Position numbers and translations under genes: made by a program
Assembly (NCBI GenBank): GCA_013397075.1
Contig: VWZS01002273.1
Span: forward strand, 1-64,000
Direction: 5' to 3'
Source of the DNA: Rhabdornis inornatus
Lineage: Eukaryota; Chordata; Aves; Passeriformes; Rhabdornithidae
Length of the DNA: 64,000 nucleotides
Notes under the pieces: generated by a model
What the model was told of the DNA's origin: nothing
The model's database searches: none
The model's input: only the letters and a program-made list of their open reading frames with translations
Shown here: positions 11,801 to 26,427 of the stretch, one piece after another
Layout of the letters: every line of letters starts with the position of its first letter
How positions within the stretch are numbered: position 1 is the stretch's first letter

Positions 11801-14800
11801 AGGAAGTTTCAAAATCATTGTGTCTTCCTTGGTACTCAAAGCCTGTGATTTGTTACATCTCAGAAAGGAAGAGATAAAGTTACATTTTTTTCTCACCTTC
11901 CTGCTGGAGTCTGAGCTTCATTTCCAAATGACTTGATTTTTTTTTAATTGCAGTTAAGAAGAGTCAAACTGGACAACAGCCTCAGATTAAGATCCTCAAT
12001 CTGCCCAGATTAACATTAATTTCTACACCAATTTGCTGAAATAAAGAAGTTTCTGGGAATCCAAGCTGGCTGATCTAACTCTATTCTTTGCATTCAAACA
12101 TGTTAGCCTTTCAGTCCATTGCAACCCGAGATGGTGTCTGCACTCCAGGCTTTCACTGTGACTGCAAAATCCTAAACCTGATTTGTGAAAACATCACTTT
12201 CATGTGAATCAGAGAAAGATTATATGTGTGTAACCTCATTCTCCCACATGTAGGAAAAAATCAAGCATTCTTCTGCTGCAGAGCACTGTTTAGTGCATTA
12301 TGTAAAGTTTCCAAGAACTTATCTGCATGGTTTTGACAGAAATAACATTGGGGGAAAGCACATTGACTTCATGGACCGTACTGTAGGATGGGGGGCAATG
12401 CAAGCTTTAACCCATCACTGATGTAATCCTTCAAGCAAGGGTTAGTAACAGTGCAATGAGCTCACACACATGTGACAAACTTACTGCTGGGGGCCAGGAC
12501 AGCATGGTTGTATCTGCAGTTTAAGAACTTAATTGTTTATCACATCCAGTGACATTCTTACTGTTGAAAGTATTTCTGCATTGGACAGAGGCTACAGGAA
12601 ATGTACTTTGAAACTCCAAATGACAGTTTTGAGTGTGTGGTTTGTTTGGTTTCTTTTTGATTGATGTGAGAAAGGTTAAAAACCAAAGCACTATTTTTGG
12701 CCCTCTCTCTTATTTAGGAATTTTTTTTTTCCATTAGATTCCAACTAGTCCTGTTTACAGTGTATTACTTTAATTTGGCTTTAAATGTAAAACAATTGCA
12801 TTATGAGGCTAACCTTAATGACTGGATAACACTTGAAATCTCTAGCAGACAGTCAGTTACCTTTTTGCTTTTCCTGGGTTGTGAGAAGAATGACAAATTT
12901 TGTTATACCTCCAGGGTGTACAGTGGGTAAGGTTCTAATGTCGTTCAGCAGCAGATTTAAAACAGGGAAAGTTTGTCATCCAAAAATTGTCCCCCTTTCC
13001 CTTAAAGCAGTGGGTAGAGTAAGACATATATTTGAGTCAGGTTACTTATGAAATATATGAAGATTTTCACAAAAAAAATAAATAATTTAAGATACTTGAG
13101 AAATTTTGTCACTGTCATCTTGTTGAGGATCATAAATTTTTGAAAGCTGTGTTCCTTGACATTTGCAAGTATTACCACCTTAGCACTGCTTGCAAGCAGT
13201 GACAGACACTGTCCTGAAACATTCTTAAACTAATCATTGAGTACCGTAAAAGCTACAGGTTTGTCAAAAGCAAGCATAAGAGATTTTACATGTACATAGA
13301 AGACTCTTACACTGTTTATAGAGGCGTCTGGTAAACTGTAACTGAAACAGGGGGGTGTCCTTTTCCTAACTGTAATGTAGATATCTTCAGCTGATACTGC
13401 TGTGGTTAAAAATTGTTTTACAGAATACGACTACTTAAGCTAGACATGTTATCTATCTGAAGACCATAACATTGACTTAGGGCCTACATGCCATGACAAG
13501 ACAAATGTGGCAGCAGAAACTTGAAATTCACCCAAGGTAGTCTTGGTGCTACAGTTTTCTTGAAAATAGTTTCAGCAGATACAAGCCTCAAAAAATGCCC
13601 TCTTCATTATTGCACTTTCTCTTTAAGCGGAAAGCAATTTTGGCTGGACATTGCTATTGCTTTTAATCTACAAACATCTTGAAGTGGACATTTTGGGAAG
13701 CTGCTTAGTTTTACCAAAATTGCAAGTTTGGGTCTGCAGCACCAAAGAAGTCTTCAGTGCAGAAATGTCAGGAGTAGGTGATCAGTTTCACCTCATGGCT
13801 GTGTGGTCTGTAACCTCAGCTCTTGCACATTATACTCCTCCAATTATGCCTGTGTTTGCCCTCAAGGCATTGTACTAGGAATATATTAATACCTACTATA
13901 AACAGGTTAAGTAATCTAAGGAACGATTCATCTCTAGGAATGTTTTAGTGAGGGTTTTTGGGTTTTTTTTCTGAAAATGAGGACTACGTTTTTTGCTTAT
14001 TTTATTCTACATCTAATTATGAGACCACAAGTTTATTTATGCTTTTAATAATATGATAATCCTAGATGTAGAATGATTAGACAAAATGCTATTGTTATCA
14101 TGAGCCTTTAAGTTGTTGCTTAGATATTGTCCAAAAAGTATTATTTTGCTTGAGATAAAGGTGCTCAAATTTGAACTGCAAATGAGTTGCCTGAGGGTGG
14201 AGTTTTTCTCTAGTTATTAAGAGTGATGGATGGTAATTTTTTCTTACATTCCTGCTTTTGTGTTTGAAATTTAAATTTGTCCTGAGGCAACTATGATTTT
14301 GCCACCATATTATCAAGAATTTATAGTACTAGCAGTAGTATTGATAATATAATCAGCATAGAAAAAATATTAAAATAAAGAATAGATAATACATTTATCT
14401 GCATATAAAATAATAGTTGAGTTATACATATTTTGCATAGTGGCCTTGCTTGTTACATAACCTGGATTTAAAAAGAGATAATATCTGATAATGATGATGC
14501 CCTGACACTTATGAATAAATATCTAAAATGCGAGCACATGAAATTAAAGTATTTTTCTTGTTGTTACCTTAAACTTATGAAAGGCTCACTAGAACTGTAA
14601 AACACAAGGGTGTTTGGTTTACTTTTGATAGAGAAAATCTGATTTAAATAGATATTGCTGAGGCATAAAGTGCCAGTCACCTAACTAGAAAATGAAGATA
14701 GAGTGTTGAAATTTCAACCGGAACAGAATAGAGTCTTTTGCTGTTATTGGCAGGCAAAGACTTGAATTCTCTTTCTTTCTTCCTCAGGAGGAGTCTCTGT

Positions 14801-15140
14801 TGTCTCATAACATGATTGACATCTTGTGTCACTCTCTTCTTCACTGGACAAGGCTTTGTTTTCCTTTTCCACTCTGAATCACTCACTGAAATGGCACCAC
14901 CTTTGAGATCTCTAGCCCTCATTCAAGCTTAGACTAAATTATACTCACTTGAAATAGTGCTTGCCTAAAGGCAGAATAAATGGTACAAGAACTTCCTTGT
15001 TCTTAAAGCTGAGGAATGCACTATGGCACTGGGAAAAAAAATGTCTTCTTTTCAGTTTTTGCTGGAAATTATTGAAATTTCCAAATCCAATCTTCTGGGA
15101 GAGGAAAATTGTTGTAGAAGCTGATGATGATTAAAAAGGC
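8867..15140. other. Unique AT-rich sequence with a possible regulatory element
   Basis: No transposon or gene recognised over about 6.3 kb. Several frames of 60-81 codons have no recognisable motif. The segment 9442-9743 is denser in transcription-factor-like words than its flanks and is discussed as a possible conserved element. Bases 11040-11600 are mildly pyrimidine-rich on the plus strand. Confidence 0.5.
9442..9743. promoter_or_regulatory. Possible distal regulatory element
   Basis: Within 300 bases I see a homeodomain-like ATTAGTTAATG (9443), a MEIS/TALE-like CTGTCA followed by GGGTTAATTCC (about 9565), an octamer-like CATATGCTAATGG (9605), a SOX-like CTTTGTTAGCAT and ACAATAATTATGG (9731). 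No repeat family is recognisable. Such clusters are typical of vertebrate developmental enhancers but also arise by chance in AT-rich DNA. Conservation cannot be judged from one sequence. Confidence 0.2.
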
Positions 15141-15239
15141 TACTGCTACTAGTACTACTAGTACTACTAGTACTAGTACTACTACTACTACCAATAATGA
15201 CGGTGAAGAAGAATTTAGTTATTACCAATGGTAGTAGTA
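15141..15239. repeat. ACT/TAC microsatellite with an inverted-repeat arm
   Basis: Bases 15141-15192 are an imperfect TAC repeat punctuated by several ACTAGT palindromes. The last eleven bases, TACTACTACCA (15183-15193), are exactly complementary to TGGTAGTAGTA at 15229-15239, with a loop of about 35 bases between. Confidence 0.88.
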
Positions 15240-18200
15240 ATAATTATACCACCTCAAAACTGTAATTGTGTTTTTCAAATGTTCAAAACTGATATAATCT
15301 TTATTTTTTTGCATAATGATTATTACATTTTGACAATCATTTCAATCTTTGATGTCAGCATCAGAGAACTTACCCCTTCCATTCTTCTGATTCAACCAAA
15401 ATTTCTTAGAACTAGAACAGACTTTGATATGGAAGATTAATCTTGAGTTTTGACAAACTCTGGTATTCATAATTAAAATGCTAGAAAATTTATTACAGCA
15501 GAAAGAACCTGCATGGAATAATGGATCCCATGGAAATCACCTCAGAACCAGGAAGTTTCCATCATGCAATTGTCAGGGGTCGGGAGAGAGGTCAAGAGAA
15601 ACTTGATAAAGTGCTGGCTTTCTTCTTGCTACTCTCTGTAGGCACCTGCTCTTGAACATTGTTAGAGGCCATTATGCTGAGCTACGAACCAATAGGCTAA
15701 CCAATGTAACAATTCTAGTGTTTTTTCATTCTTTCAAAACAAACCACATCTTGGCATTATTATGAATTACTGTTATTTCCCAAGATTTAGTTCATGTATC
15801 ATGTCCTTTCTAGTGAGGCAAGCCAGAAGTAAGTGATAGCAGTGATTTAATACCTTTTTGCTCTGATTTCTACTTTACTCCACTCTGATGATCAACAGAA
15901 GCAGTAAACTACTGATTTAGGAGCAATATGTAAAGGTATTTGTTTTCCTCATAACATATTTTTTAAGAAACAAAACCAAAAAACCGCTAAAACTTATGAG
16001 ATCTTCTGAATGAGAAGACTAGATTGTTCATTTTCAGGAATAACAGGGAGTGATTTCTAGGACAGGCACTACTGACTTTTACTAGTTAAATGATACTAGG
16101 ATTTAAAACCAAGCCAATGTCTCCAATCAAGAGTCTGTGACCTCTGTTTTGGCAACTCTCTCCTCATCCCCATTTTTATACACTGTAACACAGCTAAGGT
16201 AGTTGTATGCCAAATAAATTATGATATATACAAGGAAAGTTTGTTTTTTGTTTTGTTTTGATTTGTTTTGTTTTCGAGTCCTGGCCACTTGCATTCACCT
16301 TTTAGTTTCTGCAGAATATTTTTTCTGTATTTTACCACTCGATGAAAAAATTTATGTCTCGACAGTACCAAAACTAAATTAAAGACCCTTGATTTCACTG
16401 CATTCAGTTGAAAGCCTTTTTATTCCCAGTGCCACTTTAGTCAGAGAGGAAAGCACCTCACTTTCAGTGCCAGAGAAGAGGCAGCATCACAGAGCGGCAT
16501 TTTAATTTAATCTTCTGTTTATGTAATAATCAAGAACTTGCCTCTCAACTTCTCAGATCATCTCCTTAGTGAAAAATCTTACACAATTTTGTTTCTCTTT
16601 TAATGCTGAAATGGACAGAAGGAAAATTTAATATATGTGGCCAAGCATAGAAAGAGAAATTATTTTTTTTCTGTAACAAAGGACTCATTTTACAGAAATT
16701 TTGCAGTGTATGATCCAACTAATTAAATAATAAGTGTGTGATCACTTACAATTCTCCCTTACACACTGACAAAGAAAGAGACAAAATGGGAAACACAGAA
16801 TGGGAAAACAGAATCTTTTAAGTGTCAAACTCTCCCTTCTTGCAATCAGTTGAACATGGAAGAACATAAGAATAAAACATTTCCACAACATAACAAAATG
16901 ATGTCATATGGTGACTGAAAGGGTCTCTTTGTGACTGGTTGAAAATTAAAAATACTTCACATTTTAGAAGTTATGAAATGGCTGATGCCATATGAAAATC
17001 CAGTCTCATTATTTGTCAGGGGAATAAGAACAAATAACTTACAGTATTATCCAGTAATAACCAAAAGTTTTAAAATCTAAATCTGATACTACAATGCAAA
17101 AATATGGTTAGACATAATTCTGAGAGATTATACTATTTAAAAGTTCCACAAAGCTGTTTCACAAAATAATATCATCACTCCTCCTTCCTCTCTCACCATT
17201 TCCAATATTTTTTTCAAGTACCTATAATATAATGCTTCTGGATATGAAATTCCATCTTCATTTGTTTTCTAATTAATAACATTCACAGAAAATGGCTCTA
17301 AAAGTGCTTTTGCTTTTAAAATATGCTTACAAATAAAGTTTCTTTTGTGTATTTGTAAATTAAAGGATTTAGGGCAGGGGTACTGCATTTAAATAAATTT
17401 ATAATAATTATTTGTGTAAATACACCTAAGCTAAGCTACTAAATAAAGCATATCCATCCCAACTTTTTAGCTTACTTTTAGGAGGGAAAGTTCTGAAAGT
17501 ATAAAAATATGAGTATTAGTATTTGCATTATGTATTTAAGTAAAGAAATGTTCAGTTGGATTTTTTCATTTACATATTTAACAGTAAAATATTTTCATAT
17601 CAACAGTTCTAGAAAAGAAAATCAGGCCAAGTTATCACAAAGAGTAGAAATCCAACTGAAAATTTTTACAGTTGCAACTATTTTAATATTTTAATATTTT
17701 ATTTAAAATAGCAAAGAACTTGGAAAATTCAACTTTTTTTTTTGGTTATTGTTGTTAGTAAATGATATTAAAGTAATTAATTTTAAGATTAAAAATATCA
17801 ATTCCTCTCTAGAAATCCAGTTCAAAAGCAAAGCCTTTTTTGTATAAAGAGGCTGCAGAGAAAAGAAGTCATATCTTCTTCAATGGTTTATTAGCCTCCT
17901 AAAATATTTCTCATTAGGGTTAGTCTGATGGAGGAGGAGGGAGAGTCTTTTCTCTGAAATGACAGAAGTAAAGAAGTTTGAAATATTTGCTCTTATAGTT
18001 AGGGTACTTTAAAGCATGATTTTCTCAGAAAAAAGGTCCCCTCCTTACAGAAAGATTGACAAGGGAAATATTACACAGAAATGCAGCAAAAGGCAACACT
18101 AACCATTTTTAGAAAAATAATTATTTCAATGGCAAATTTTAATTTTTTTAAGGCAGGTTTTATAGACATGTAATTTTACGTGTGGAAACATATTTAATTT

Positions 18201-21200
18201 CAATAAAGTAAGTAGCTGAGATGTTAAGTAATCAAAATATTTCACCATCTTTGTAAGTATTATTGCATTACTGTTGGCTGTAAAACATGGTTGCTCCCTG
18301 CCTGTACCACTGCATTGTATCCAGAGGCTTCAGGGCTTCCTCATTTCTGGTGTTGGGGTGGAACTCCCTGACTGACCATGGTGCAGCCACACATTGCTGC
18401 CACCCCTTGCTGACACTGCTGCTGTCAAAGACACTGTGGAGGAGGACACAGTGTGTTCCAGCATACTCTGATCTCCCATTTGTACATGTCCATACTCAAG
18501 TAAAAATATTTGGGGTGGGTTTATTTTCTGGTTGCCAAAGGCTTAGGAGAAATCCAGCTAGCATGGGACACATCCTCTGGAAGACAGCACTGTTCTAGCT
18601 AGGCTGTCTTGAGCTACCTTTTATACAGCTTACCTGAGTATCTCTGTGCTTCACCAGAGGCAGAGAAAATTTACACAGGATAAAAGTAAACATGATGAAG
18701 AAACCAGGCTTTTGCATAAGTGGTTTGCCTTGAGCTGCCTTTGTTTAATGGATATCTGTGGTGGAATGATATCAGAGGGTCAAACATACAGAGTCATATG
18801 CTGCAGAAACCACAGGTCAGGTGTCTAAGCTGATCTAAGATCCAATTCTCTGTGTTCAGTGTTGTCATTGTCAGAAGAGCATTGATGCTGATATTAATAC
18901 TTGGCCAAACATACTCCTATATCATGTTTATCCATTACTTCACAGGTTGTTTTCCTACTACAGATAATTTTACTGTTGCAATATAGGAGTGACAAATGGG
19001 TTTATGGAGGGCTTGTTGTTTTTGTTTTTTTTTTTTTATCTGCCAAACAAAAGATATTTACTAATCCATCTCTCTGGAATAGATCATGTAACTCATGGTT
19101 AAAATGAGTTTAAAAAATGCTGGGAACATTTGTGAATTTCCTATCTATTGCAGCAGATCTGACTCTATCTCCTTTGTCATTTGTTATAAAACCTGTGGAA
19201 AGACCTTTGAAAGGTGAGATAGGTTTGGAGCTTGCAGATATTTTCTTGTTTGTTTGTTTGTTTCTTTAAGTGTGATGGTATATTTGACACTCATGTAATC
19301 TTTATTAATGGTAGGGATGCTAAACACAAATTTTATCCAGAAAAAGCTATGTAATGTTTTCTGCATTCATCATTATGACAAGCTTCATTACAACTCAAAA
19401 CCTAAGATTTTGTTGCTTGCGTAACTTTATCTAGACTAAATTTCACATTTTCTTCACTTGGCTTATTTCCAGGTATGATTATTATTGACTAGTGTGGAAG
19501 TGACAGCTTTGTGTGGCTGATGAAATGAGGCATTTGACTGGGATGCAGAAGATCTCTGGTGTAATTTATACTGCTTCTTCAATGTATTCAATGGTTCATG
19601 GGGTTTTTTTGAAAGGAAATTAACATATCAGGTACTTTGGCTGGGTGTATTGTGACAGGACACTGTCCTCTGTAAGAATGCAGTAACAGTTCAAATAGTT
19701 TGAATTACTGCAATTTCATTCCATTACTCTGCATTAAAAACTGATGTTAATTTGCTAACTGCAAGTATTTGTGCATGTTTACTTAGATCTTTTGTATACG
19801 GAAATAAACACCAGTCAAGAGGAGACTAAATTTTAAAACCATACATAATAAATTTTCAGGTTTTTTGAAGGTTTTTTGTTAAGTCGTGCAATGAAATATT
19901 TTGTCTTAAAATTAAATGGGTAATAATGTGCTTTCCAAACCTGTAAATCAAGTTAAACCAGAAAAGGAGATAAATACAAGACTAAATTGCTTGAAGACAA
20001 TTATTTTAGTCTTTTGACTGAAGTCACTACTTTGAAGAGCTGTATTCTGCTCTCTTTAGCTTGCTTTTACTTCAATAATCATTTTTGCGAATATTTCAAA
20101 AAGGTGTAAAATAACACTTTTGTAAACCACTCCCTTTCTTTCTGTTTCAGTTCTCCAGGTTGTAAAAAAGAACTGACATCATTAAGAAGTTCAGAAGAAA
20201 CAGTAAAATTTTGAAATATCAGAGATTTTTACATATCATAAACCAAATAATAAATACTAACATTTAATACAGGAATTTCAGTTTTGTAGAAGCAGGCAAA
20301 GAGTCATGCCACAAAGACTTCCAACAGTCGAGATAGAGCCAATGAGAAATGAAGAAATTTAGTGTGAAACTGTGATCATCTAAATTATTACAGTAAACAC
20401 ATCACTGAAAAAAAGATGCACATATGTCTTTCCAAAATGTTTTAAAATGGTAATTTCATCCTCAGAGTTATGTCATGATCCGTGAACCAAGGCTGAACTT
20501 GTTATTGTAACATAAATTTTTACATTAATTCATACAGTCTTCAGGAAATATATTCATTATTGAATGCATTTTGCCTAATACATTGAAAGTGAAAATAAAA
20601 AATGTATATGTGTTATGTATAGTAGCAGGTGCAGGCGAACTGACATAATCTTGAAAACTTTGTTAACAAAGTGAATACTGATCATGGTAGTAATTAAAAT
20701 GCTATATAATTTTTCAAACATTGTTTTTCTGGAAGAGTTTTGCCAATCAGTAATCTGCCACTGTTTTTACATTTTGCTCAGTAGTACATGATACAAACAA
20801 ATCATCTTCTTTAAACATCAACAGACAGCACATTATGAAGAATATCTCAGATATTATGTTAAATTTAGGATAGAATTACCAAAAAAAGATACTATTGTAT
20901 TTACTTGCTTGTCTTGTCAAGAAGCATTGGTTTACATTATTAACATTAAACCATAAAAATGGCTTAAGATTTAATTTGGCATTTCCTACTTTTCCAAAAG
21001 TTGGTTATAAAATTAATTTCAAATTGTGATTGAAAAATATAGGAACATTTTACTAAGACTAATTTTTTACTTATGTGTTTAACTGCAACAGTATTGGCAG
21101 TGAACTTCTTACTTAGACATCCAATTAAGGGTATTCCATGAGAGCTGACTGTACCTTGGGGGCAGGCAAATTTGGGATGGATGTGTATCAGAATTAGCTC

Positions 21201-21807
21201 TGAGGAGAGTGATTTCACCACAGTTGCTGGCTCAACATCTTCTACATCCCTTATTTGACAGTACCACCAAGCTCCCTCTTCTGCAAGGATTTGAAGAGAA
21301 CCTGGCCACAGTGCCTCCCCTCCACTTTGTTTTCATCCCACCTTACTATGTGCTTGTGTGGGAAGTTGGGCATGTTGACTGGGTTTCATCCCAGGAGTAG
21401 CAACCACATTTCTCCCTAATTTCCATACTATTATAACTATAAATCTCCATACTGTGTCTATAAATTTCCACTCTGCTTCATCCCCCCTTAGCATTCATTC
21501 TGTGGTGCCGTTGGGCATGCTGACCACAATTTTTTTCTGTTAGAAAGCAATGTTCCATTTTTCTTTAATTTTCCTCTCAGTCTTTTTTCCCACCTAATGA
21601 TACGAATTTGTGAAGGTTAGGTGGAGAAAAGTGCAAAGAGAAATGGTGGTGGGAAACAAGTTGATATGCTGAGTTAATGCTATGAGTGAATGAAAGGACA
21701 AATAGTCCATTAATTGCTTAAATATAAAACTCAGTTATTAGAATTGGATTTTAGTTAATAGATCCTGTGGAAGAAACAATGAATTTTGCACATTTTTTAT
21801 CAATTCT
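15240..21807. other. Unique AT-rich sequence, no gene seen
   Basis: About 6.5 kb with no recognised transposon. Minor low-complexity items are T/G-rich runs at 16240-16275, 19012-19036 and 19247-19266, and an imperfect tandem duplication at 21422-21465 built on TCCATACT...CTATAAAT. The frame at 18287-18598 (103 codons) lies in a slightly GC-richer patch but shows no domain or repeat that I recognise. Confidence 0.5.
16240..16275. repeat. TTTTG-type low-complexity tract
   Basis: About 36 bases of repeated TTTTG on the plus strand. It is the complementary sense of the A/C-rich tracts elsewhere in the window. Confidence 0.85.
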
Positions 21808-21868
21808 NNNNNNNNNNNNNNNNNNNNNNNNNNNNNNNNNNNNNNNNNNNNNNNNNNNNNNNNNNNNN
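21808..21868. other. Assembly gap (61 N)
   Basis: A run of N flanked on the right by AT-rich ATTTATTATT-type sequence. The true length and content are unknown. The 71-codon plus-strand frame at 21786-22001 crosses the gap and is meaningless. Confidence 0.99.
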
Positions 21869-22193
21869 AATTTATTATTTATTATTATTATATAACAAAT
21901 TTATTTATATTTTGCAGTTTTTAAAATACAAACATTGTATTCTCATGTGTAAACATAGTTCTGGGACTATGTATTTTGCAGGTATTGGAGGAAAGCCATA
22001 GACCTGCTATGGCAAGACAAGTTACCAGAAGGATTTCCTAGGCAGAGAAACTACTCTCATTAGTATTTAGGTCTGCTGTGCACCTGCTCAATAATAATGG
22101 CAGCTTGGGTCATCAACAGAGCACTCTCCAATACAGGTGCTTCAAGATAGAGACACGTAAGAAAAAAGTGAATTTGTTCCATTATATCCATTG

Positions 22194-22247
22194 TCTCCTT
22201 CCTCCCCCCTTTTTTTTTTCATTTTCTTTTCTCCTTTCTTTTTTCCT
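22194..22247. repeat. Polypyrimidine (C/T) tract
   Basis: About 54 bases of almost pure C and T with a central T run. It could mimic a splice polypyrimidine tract, but no exon is recognisable downstream. Confidence 0.8.
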
Positions 22248-25200
22248 GATAGCAGGTGAGCACTTTCTCTGCTAAGATTTCTATGAATTGATATTTAAGA
22301 AGTTACCACTATTTTACTCCATACACAATTCCTTTATGAAATTACTATTTCTAAATTATATTGTATTGGTTTTGTACCTAACACAGGTATTTTTACTGAT
22401 TTAAAAACAGATGAACATGTGGACTTTTTCTTTATACTTCTAGTTATTAAATATCAAGTGTAGAGCAAAAGTTGTACTGAAATAGGCAAAGGAGAACTGT
22501 AAGTTTAAAGAACGTACTTTCTGCAGCAGTGGTTTGTTCTCCACAAGTAAAATGATCCCTAACTCCCTATCCTAAATCTAGCAAGTTACACAAACTCTAA
22601 GCAAGATCCAGCTCTTTCCCCTTTGTTTTTAATTGTACCAATACGATGATGTCCATAGAATACACAAATCCACAATACCACTTCTATAGTGCAAAGATTT
22701 AGCAACAGATTTCGGAAAGGGTTGTGAAACAATGACTGCTAAGCAAAATGAAAGCTACATGATTATATTTTCTCTGAATACTATCATTGCACAGGACAGA
22801 CCTCCTTAGCAAGCAAAGGTGGACAGAAGTTAATCTTGTTATCAGTATATTGGTGCCAAACCACACTGTGAAGATAGTGAAGTTGATGGCAAGACATATC
22901 AAATGCATTTTACAAAGCAGAAAGACATTCATGCAGCAAAGGAAAATTAAAATTATTAGTTTACCTGATCTAAAAATTTTAACAGAGTTCCAGTAAACTA
23001 AAATCTAATGCTTTGGATACTTCAGGAAAAAACAGTCCAAGATTTCAAAAAAATAAACAAGTACATTTTTTGGGAGTTTTGTACTTCCAATTGAATGCAG
23101 ATCACTATTACTGAGGGAGACGTAATTTCTGTTGCCAGATTCCATGGTCAAGATAGCAGAAGAAGAAACACAAAAATGTAATGGGAATGCATTTTCCACA
23201 AAACAAAAGCATGCAACAGAGATCTTCAGCTACAGTCCTAAATGGACATTTAATAGTTGCCTGCATTCATCTGAGAAGCCAACTGATCTAAAAAATGTTG
23301 AGAAAATTAAATCCTTCATTCTTGAGCAATATCATAGATTAAATATCATTAATCTCATTAAGGAAGATGCACTTATTAAGAGGGGTTGTGGTAAAGTGAA
23401 TATGAGCTAACTTCATGGCAGCATCAAGGGACCTTACAGTGCATTTCTGTTTCCCCCTTTCTCACATCAAGTATAAAGATCTATTCTGCTGTTTGTTGCC
23501 TCTTACTAGGAGGTCACACTGTGCTCCAGGTTTCAGGGAGCCAGACTGCAAAAGCAAATAATGAAACACGTAACAACTTTTTAATTGTTTCTAACTCAAT
23601 TGATATATATATTTAAGAGAAAATAGCACACAGGTCTTCCAAAATTTTGCATTACAAGAAACTCATTGCAAATGCATAACTTTTATGCCAACAAGCTTTT
23701 GTGAGTCTTTCCTTATGTCCTGTGATATTTTCAGACTATGTTTTAGTTTTATATTACTTTTTACACAGATACTTTAAGGGGATAAAAAAGTCTCAGGGTA
23801 AAATGTCTCAGAGTAAAAAGCAATTCTTTCCTTCCTGAGGGTCCTAGTAAACACCTACCATATTTATAGCATGTTACCAAACTAACGTAAATTTAATTTT
23901 GAAAATTGGTTCTTTCACTCTTTATCTGTATTCTTTTTCAAGTTGCTCAGAGAGATTTTATTATTAGTGCTGTATTCTATATTTAAATCAGGAACATAAG
24001 CTCTTCACCATACAATAAAGCTGCATAAATGGACACAGCCATAACTAGCAAATTGTCAGAGAATGTGGATCAGCCAGCATTCACATGATCTTGCTTTCAA
24101 ACAAAGTAGAAAATATTAAGGAAAATAAGGAAATGGAAAAGAGTGAAATGACATTTAAGAATCTTGTTTCTCAGTTTTGGGGAACGTTGTGTGCAGGAAA
24201 CAATTAAAACAAGAAGGTATGCAGCAGACTCTGTGTTTAGGTCTCAGAGATGAAGCTTACACATGTTCAGTATATTTCTCCTCCCCCATTCAGGGACGAA
24301 TTTGGGTTTTGGTCAGCCTCAAAAGGAAACTTTTATCTACACTAATTATCAAAACAGGAAATATATCTTACCCTGACTATAACCAAGAAAATACTTTTTT
24401 ATAGCTCAAGAATGTGCCAAGAATTCTGGCACATTACCATGAGAAGTGTTAAAACCCCAACTTTTCTGTGCTCACATAACTGCCCTTCCAGGTCCTAGAA
24501 TCAGACCTTCCCCTCATTTTGGCAAGTCCAGTCATCAATTTGTGCCTGCCCCTGTAACAGGGTTGTGTCAAAGCAGGCAGAGAGCTCAGGCCTCTCTTAT
24601 CTACATCACTACATCAGAGCCTCATCTAAGTTGCAACCAAGAGCCCAATCCTGAATTGTCATAAACTGGCCCATCTGTACCTGAAAAGAAAGTCGCCAAA
24701 TAACGGAAGTCTCTCAATTTCATAAGTGACAGAGCCCTTCTGTGATGCAGTGATGACACAAAGAATCTAACAATTAGTATTTATTAGTTTTTGGTTTTTA
24801 TTTTTGTCTTTGATAAACATATTTAACACTTTGCAAGAGGAATCTTGTCTAAGTGTCTTGAAAAGTGTATAGAAATCAAGTAATATGTAGACTGACATTA
24901 AAGGCAGTGTTCTACTGCAAAGATGCAGACTGTTTGCAAATGCACTTGTCAAAAGTTCATTTTTTACAATCTTTAACAGTTCTTAGCAAGTGACTGTTGA
25001 GAATAAGATATTACATTTTAGCAAGACAAATCAGAAGGTGAAAGTGATTTTTAATGATTCAAGTACATTTTCAACATACTAGAATGATGGCACTCATAAG
25101 TATGTCCATAAGGAAATATCTTTATGTAATGGACCTTTAGATTGTAGTGTTGTGACCATCATCCATTATACCATGATTCAATGAGCTATTTGAATGCCAG

Positions 25201-26255
25201 CTCTGCCCTCTCTTGAACCTACCCCCACCCCCCAGAGGGCTGGAGTCATACTCAGGGCTTAAACAAGACCCAAGTGTCTTTGACTTTTAAGGTGTGGATT
25301 CAGGTTATATTAAAGATATTAATGATCTTTTCACTATACAGGTGACAAATTATCCTTTTCATTTGTAAAAGAGGGATACACATGTTTTGTAATTTTCTTT
25401 ATATCATTTTTACTCAAACAAACAAACGAAAACAACCTAAAAATAACTGTATGAGGTGTCACACTCCTTATAAGTTATTTAGAGAGGAAAATCCATGGCA
25501 GATCATTGTGACTGACTAGCATGTGAGTCCAGCAGTCAAAAGCAGACCTTTAGGGACTGAAAGGGTGCACACTCAGTATTTTCTATTTAGCCTTCATTTA
25601 CAACTGGGATAAGAGGAGGGAAGAAGTACTTTGGCATCCTAATCTTTGATTCTGATTCCTAAGGGTGTTAAATTAAGGGGAGATACAAGAGCTTAGATTC
25701 GAGAAAATTTTTGGAGTAAAAGCTGGAACAAAAATACACAAATATTGTTGACATGCCATATGACATTTCTAAACTGGGTTTAATTCTGTCTGCATTTACC
25801 AATAAATAATTTTTTAAAAGCAGTTTGTTAATATCAAACTAATTTTATTTTTCTCCCTTATCCATAGCTTTGCAGACAAGTCTTAGTCACATAACAAAAG
25901 TAGATTCTTTAGCAGTTTTCCTTCTGCATGAAAAAAGCTGTATCCCTTTTGAAGAGAACAAAAGACTTAAGCAAGGTGTTAAGTAATGAGCTTTTTAAAA
26001 ACCATTGCTATAAATATAAAAGACTAAGCCTTTTCTAATTTATTAGAGTATTATTAGATTCTTCAGATAGATTATTTGGATTCATTTTAATAGATTTCAT
26101 TCATAGATACATCTTATTAGTAAACACATTTTATTATACTCCGAAGCTGTCCTGTGCACAAGGGAAGCTGGATTAGTCTGAACACCTCAACAATCTTTCA
26201 CTAGTTGTTTGATACACTGTGTGTATGTAGTTTGGGGAGTTTGGGGCTTTTTATG

Positions 26256-26292
26256 AAAAAAAAGAAAAAAAAAAAAGAAAAGAAAAAAAAAA
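26256..26292. repeat. A-rich tract
   Basis: Thirty-seven bases of A with three interspersed G. It pairs in inverted sense with the T-rich tract at 26428-26453. Confidence 0.9.
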
Positions 26293-26427
26293 GCATTCAA
26301 AATTAATATTATATTCTTTGGAGAAGTAAAGCAGAAGTAAAGAACTTTTGTTACAGTATTACAGCCCAATCAATATTCTTTGTCTTCATGTCTCTTTAAT
26401 TTCTTTTTTCCTTATTTTAGTTCCCAT

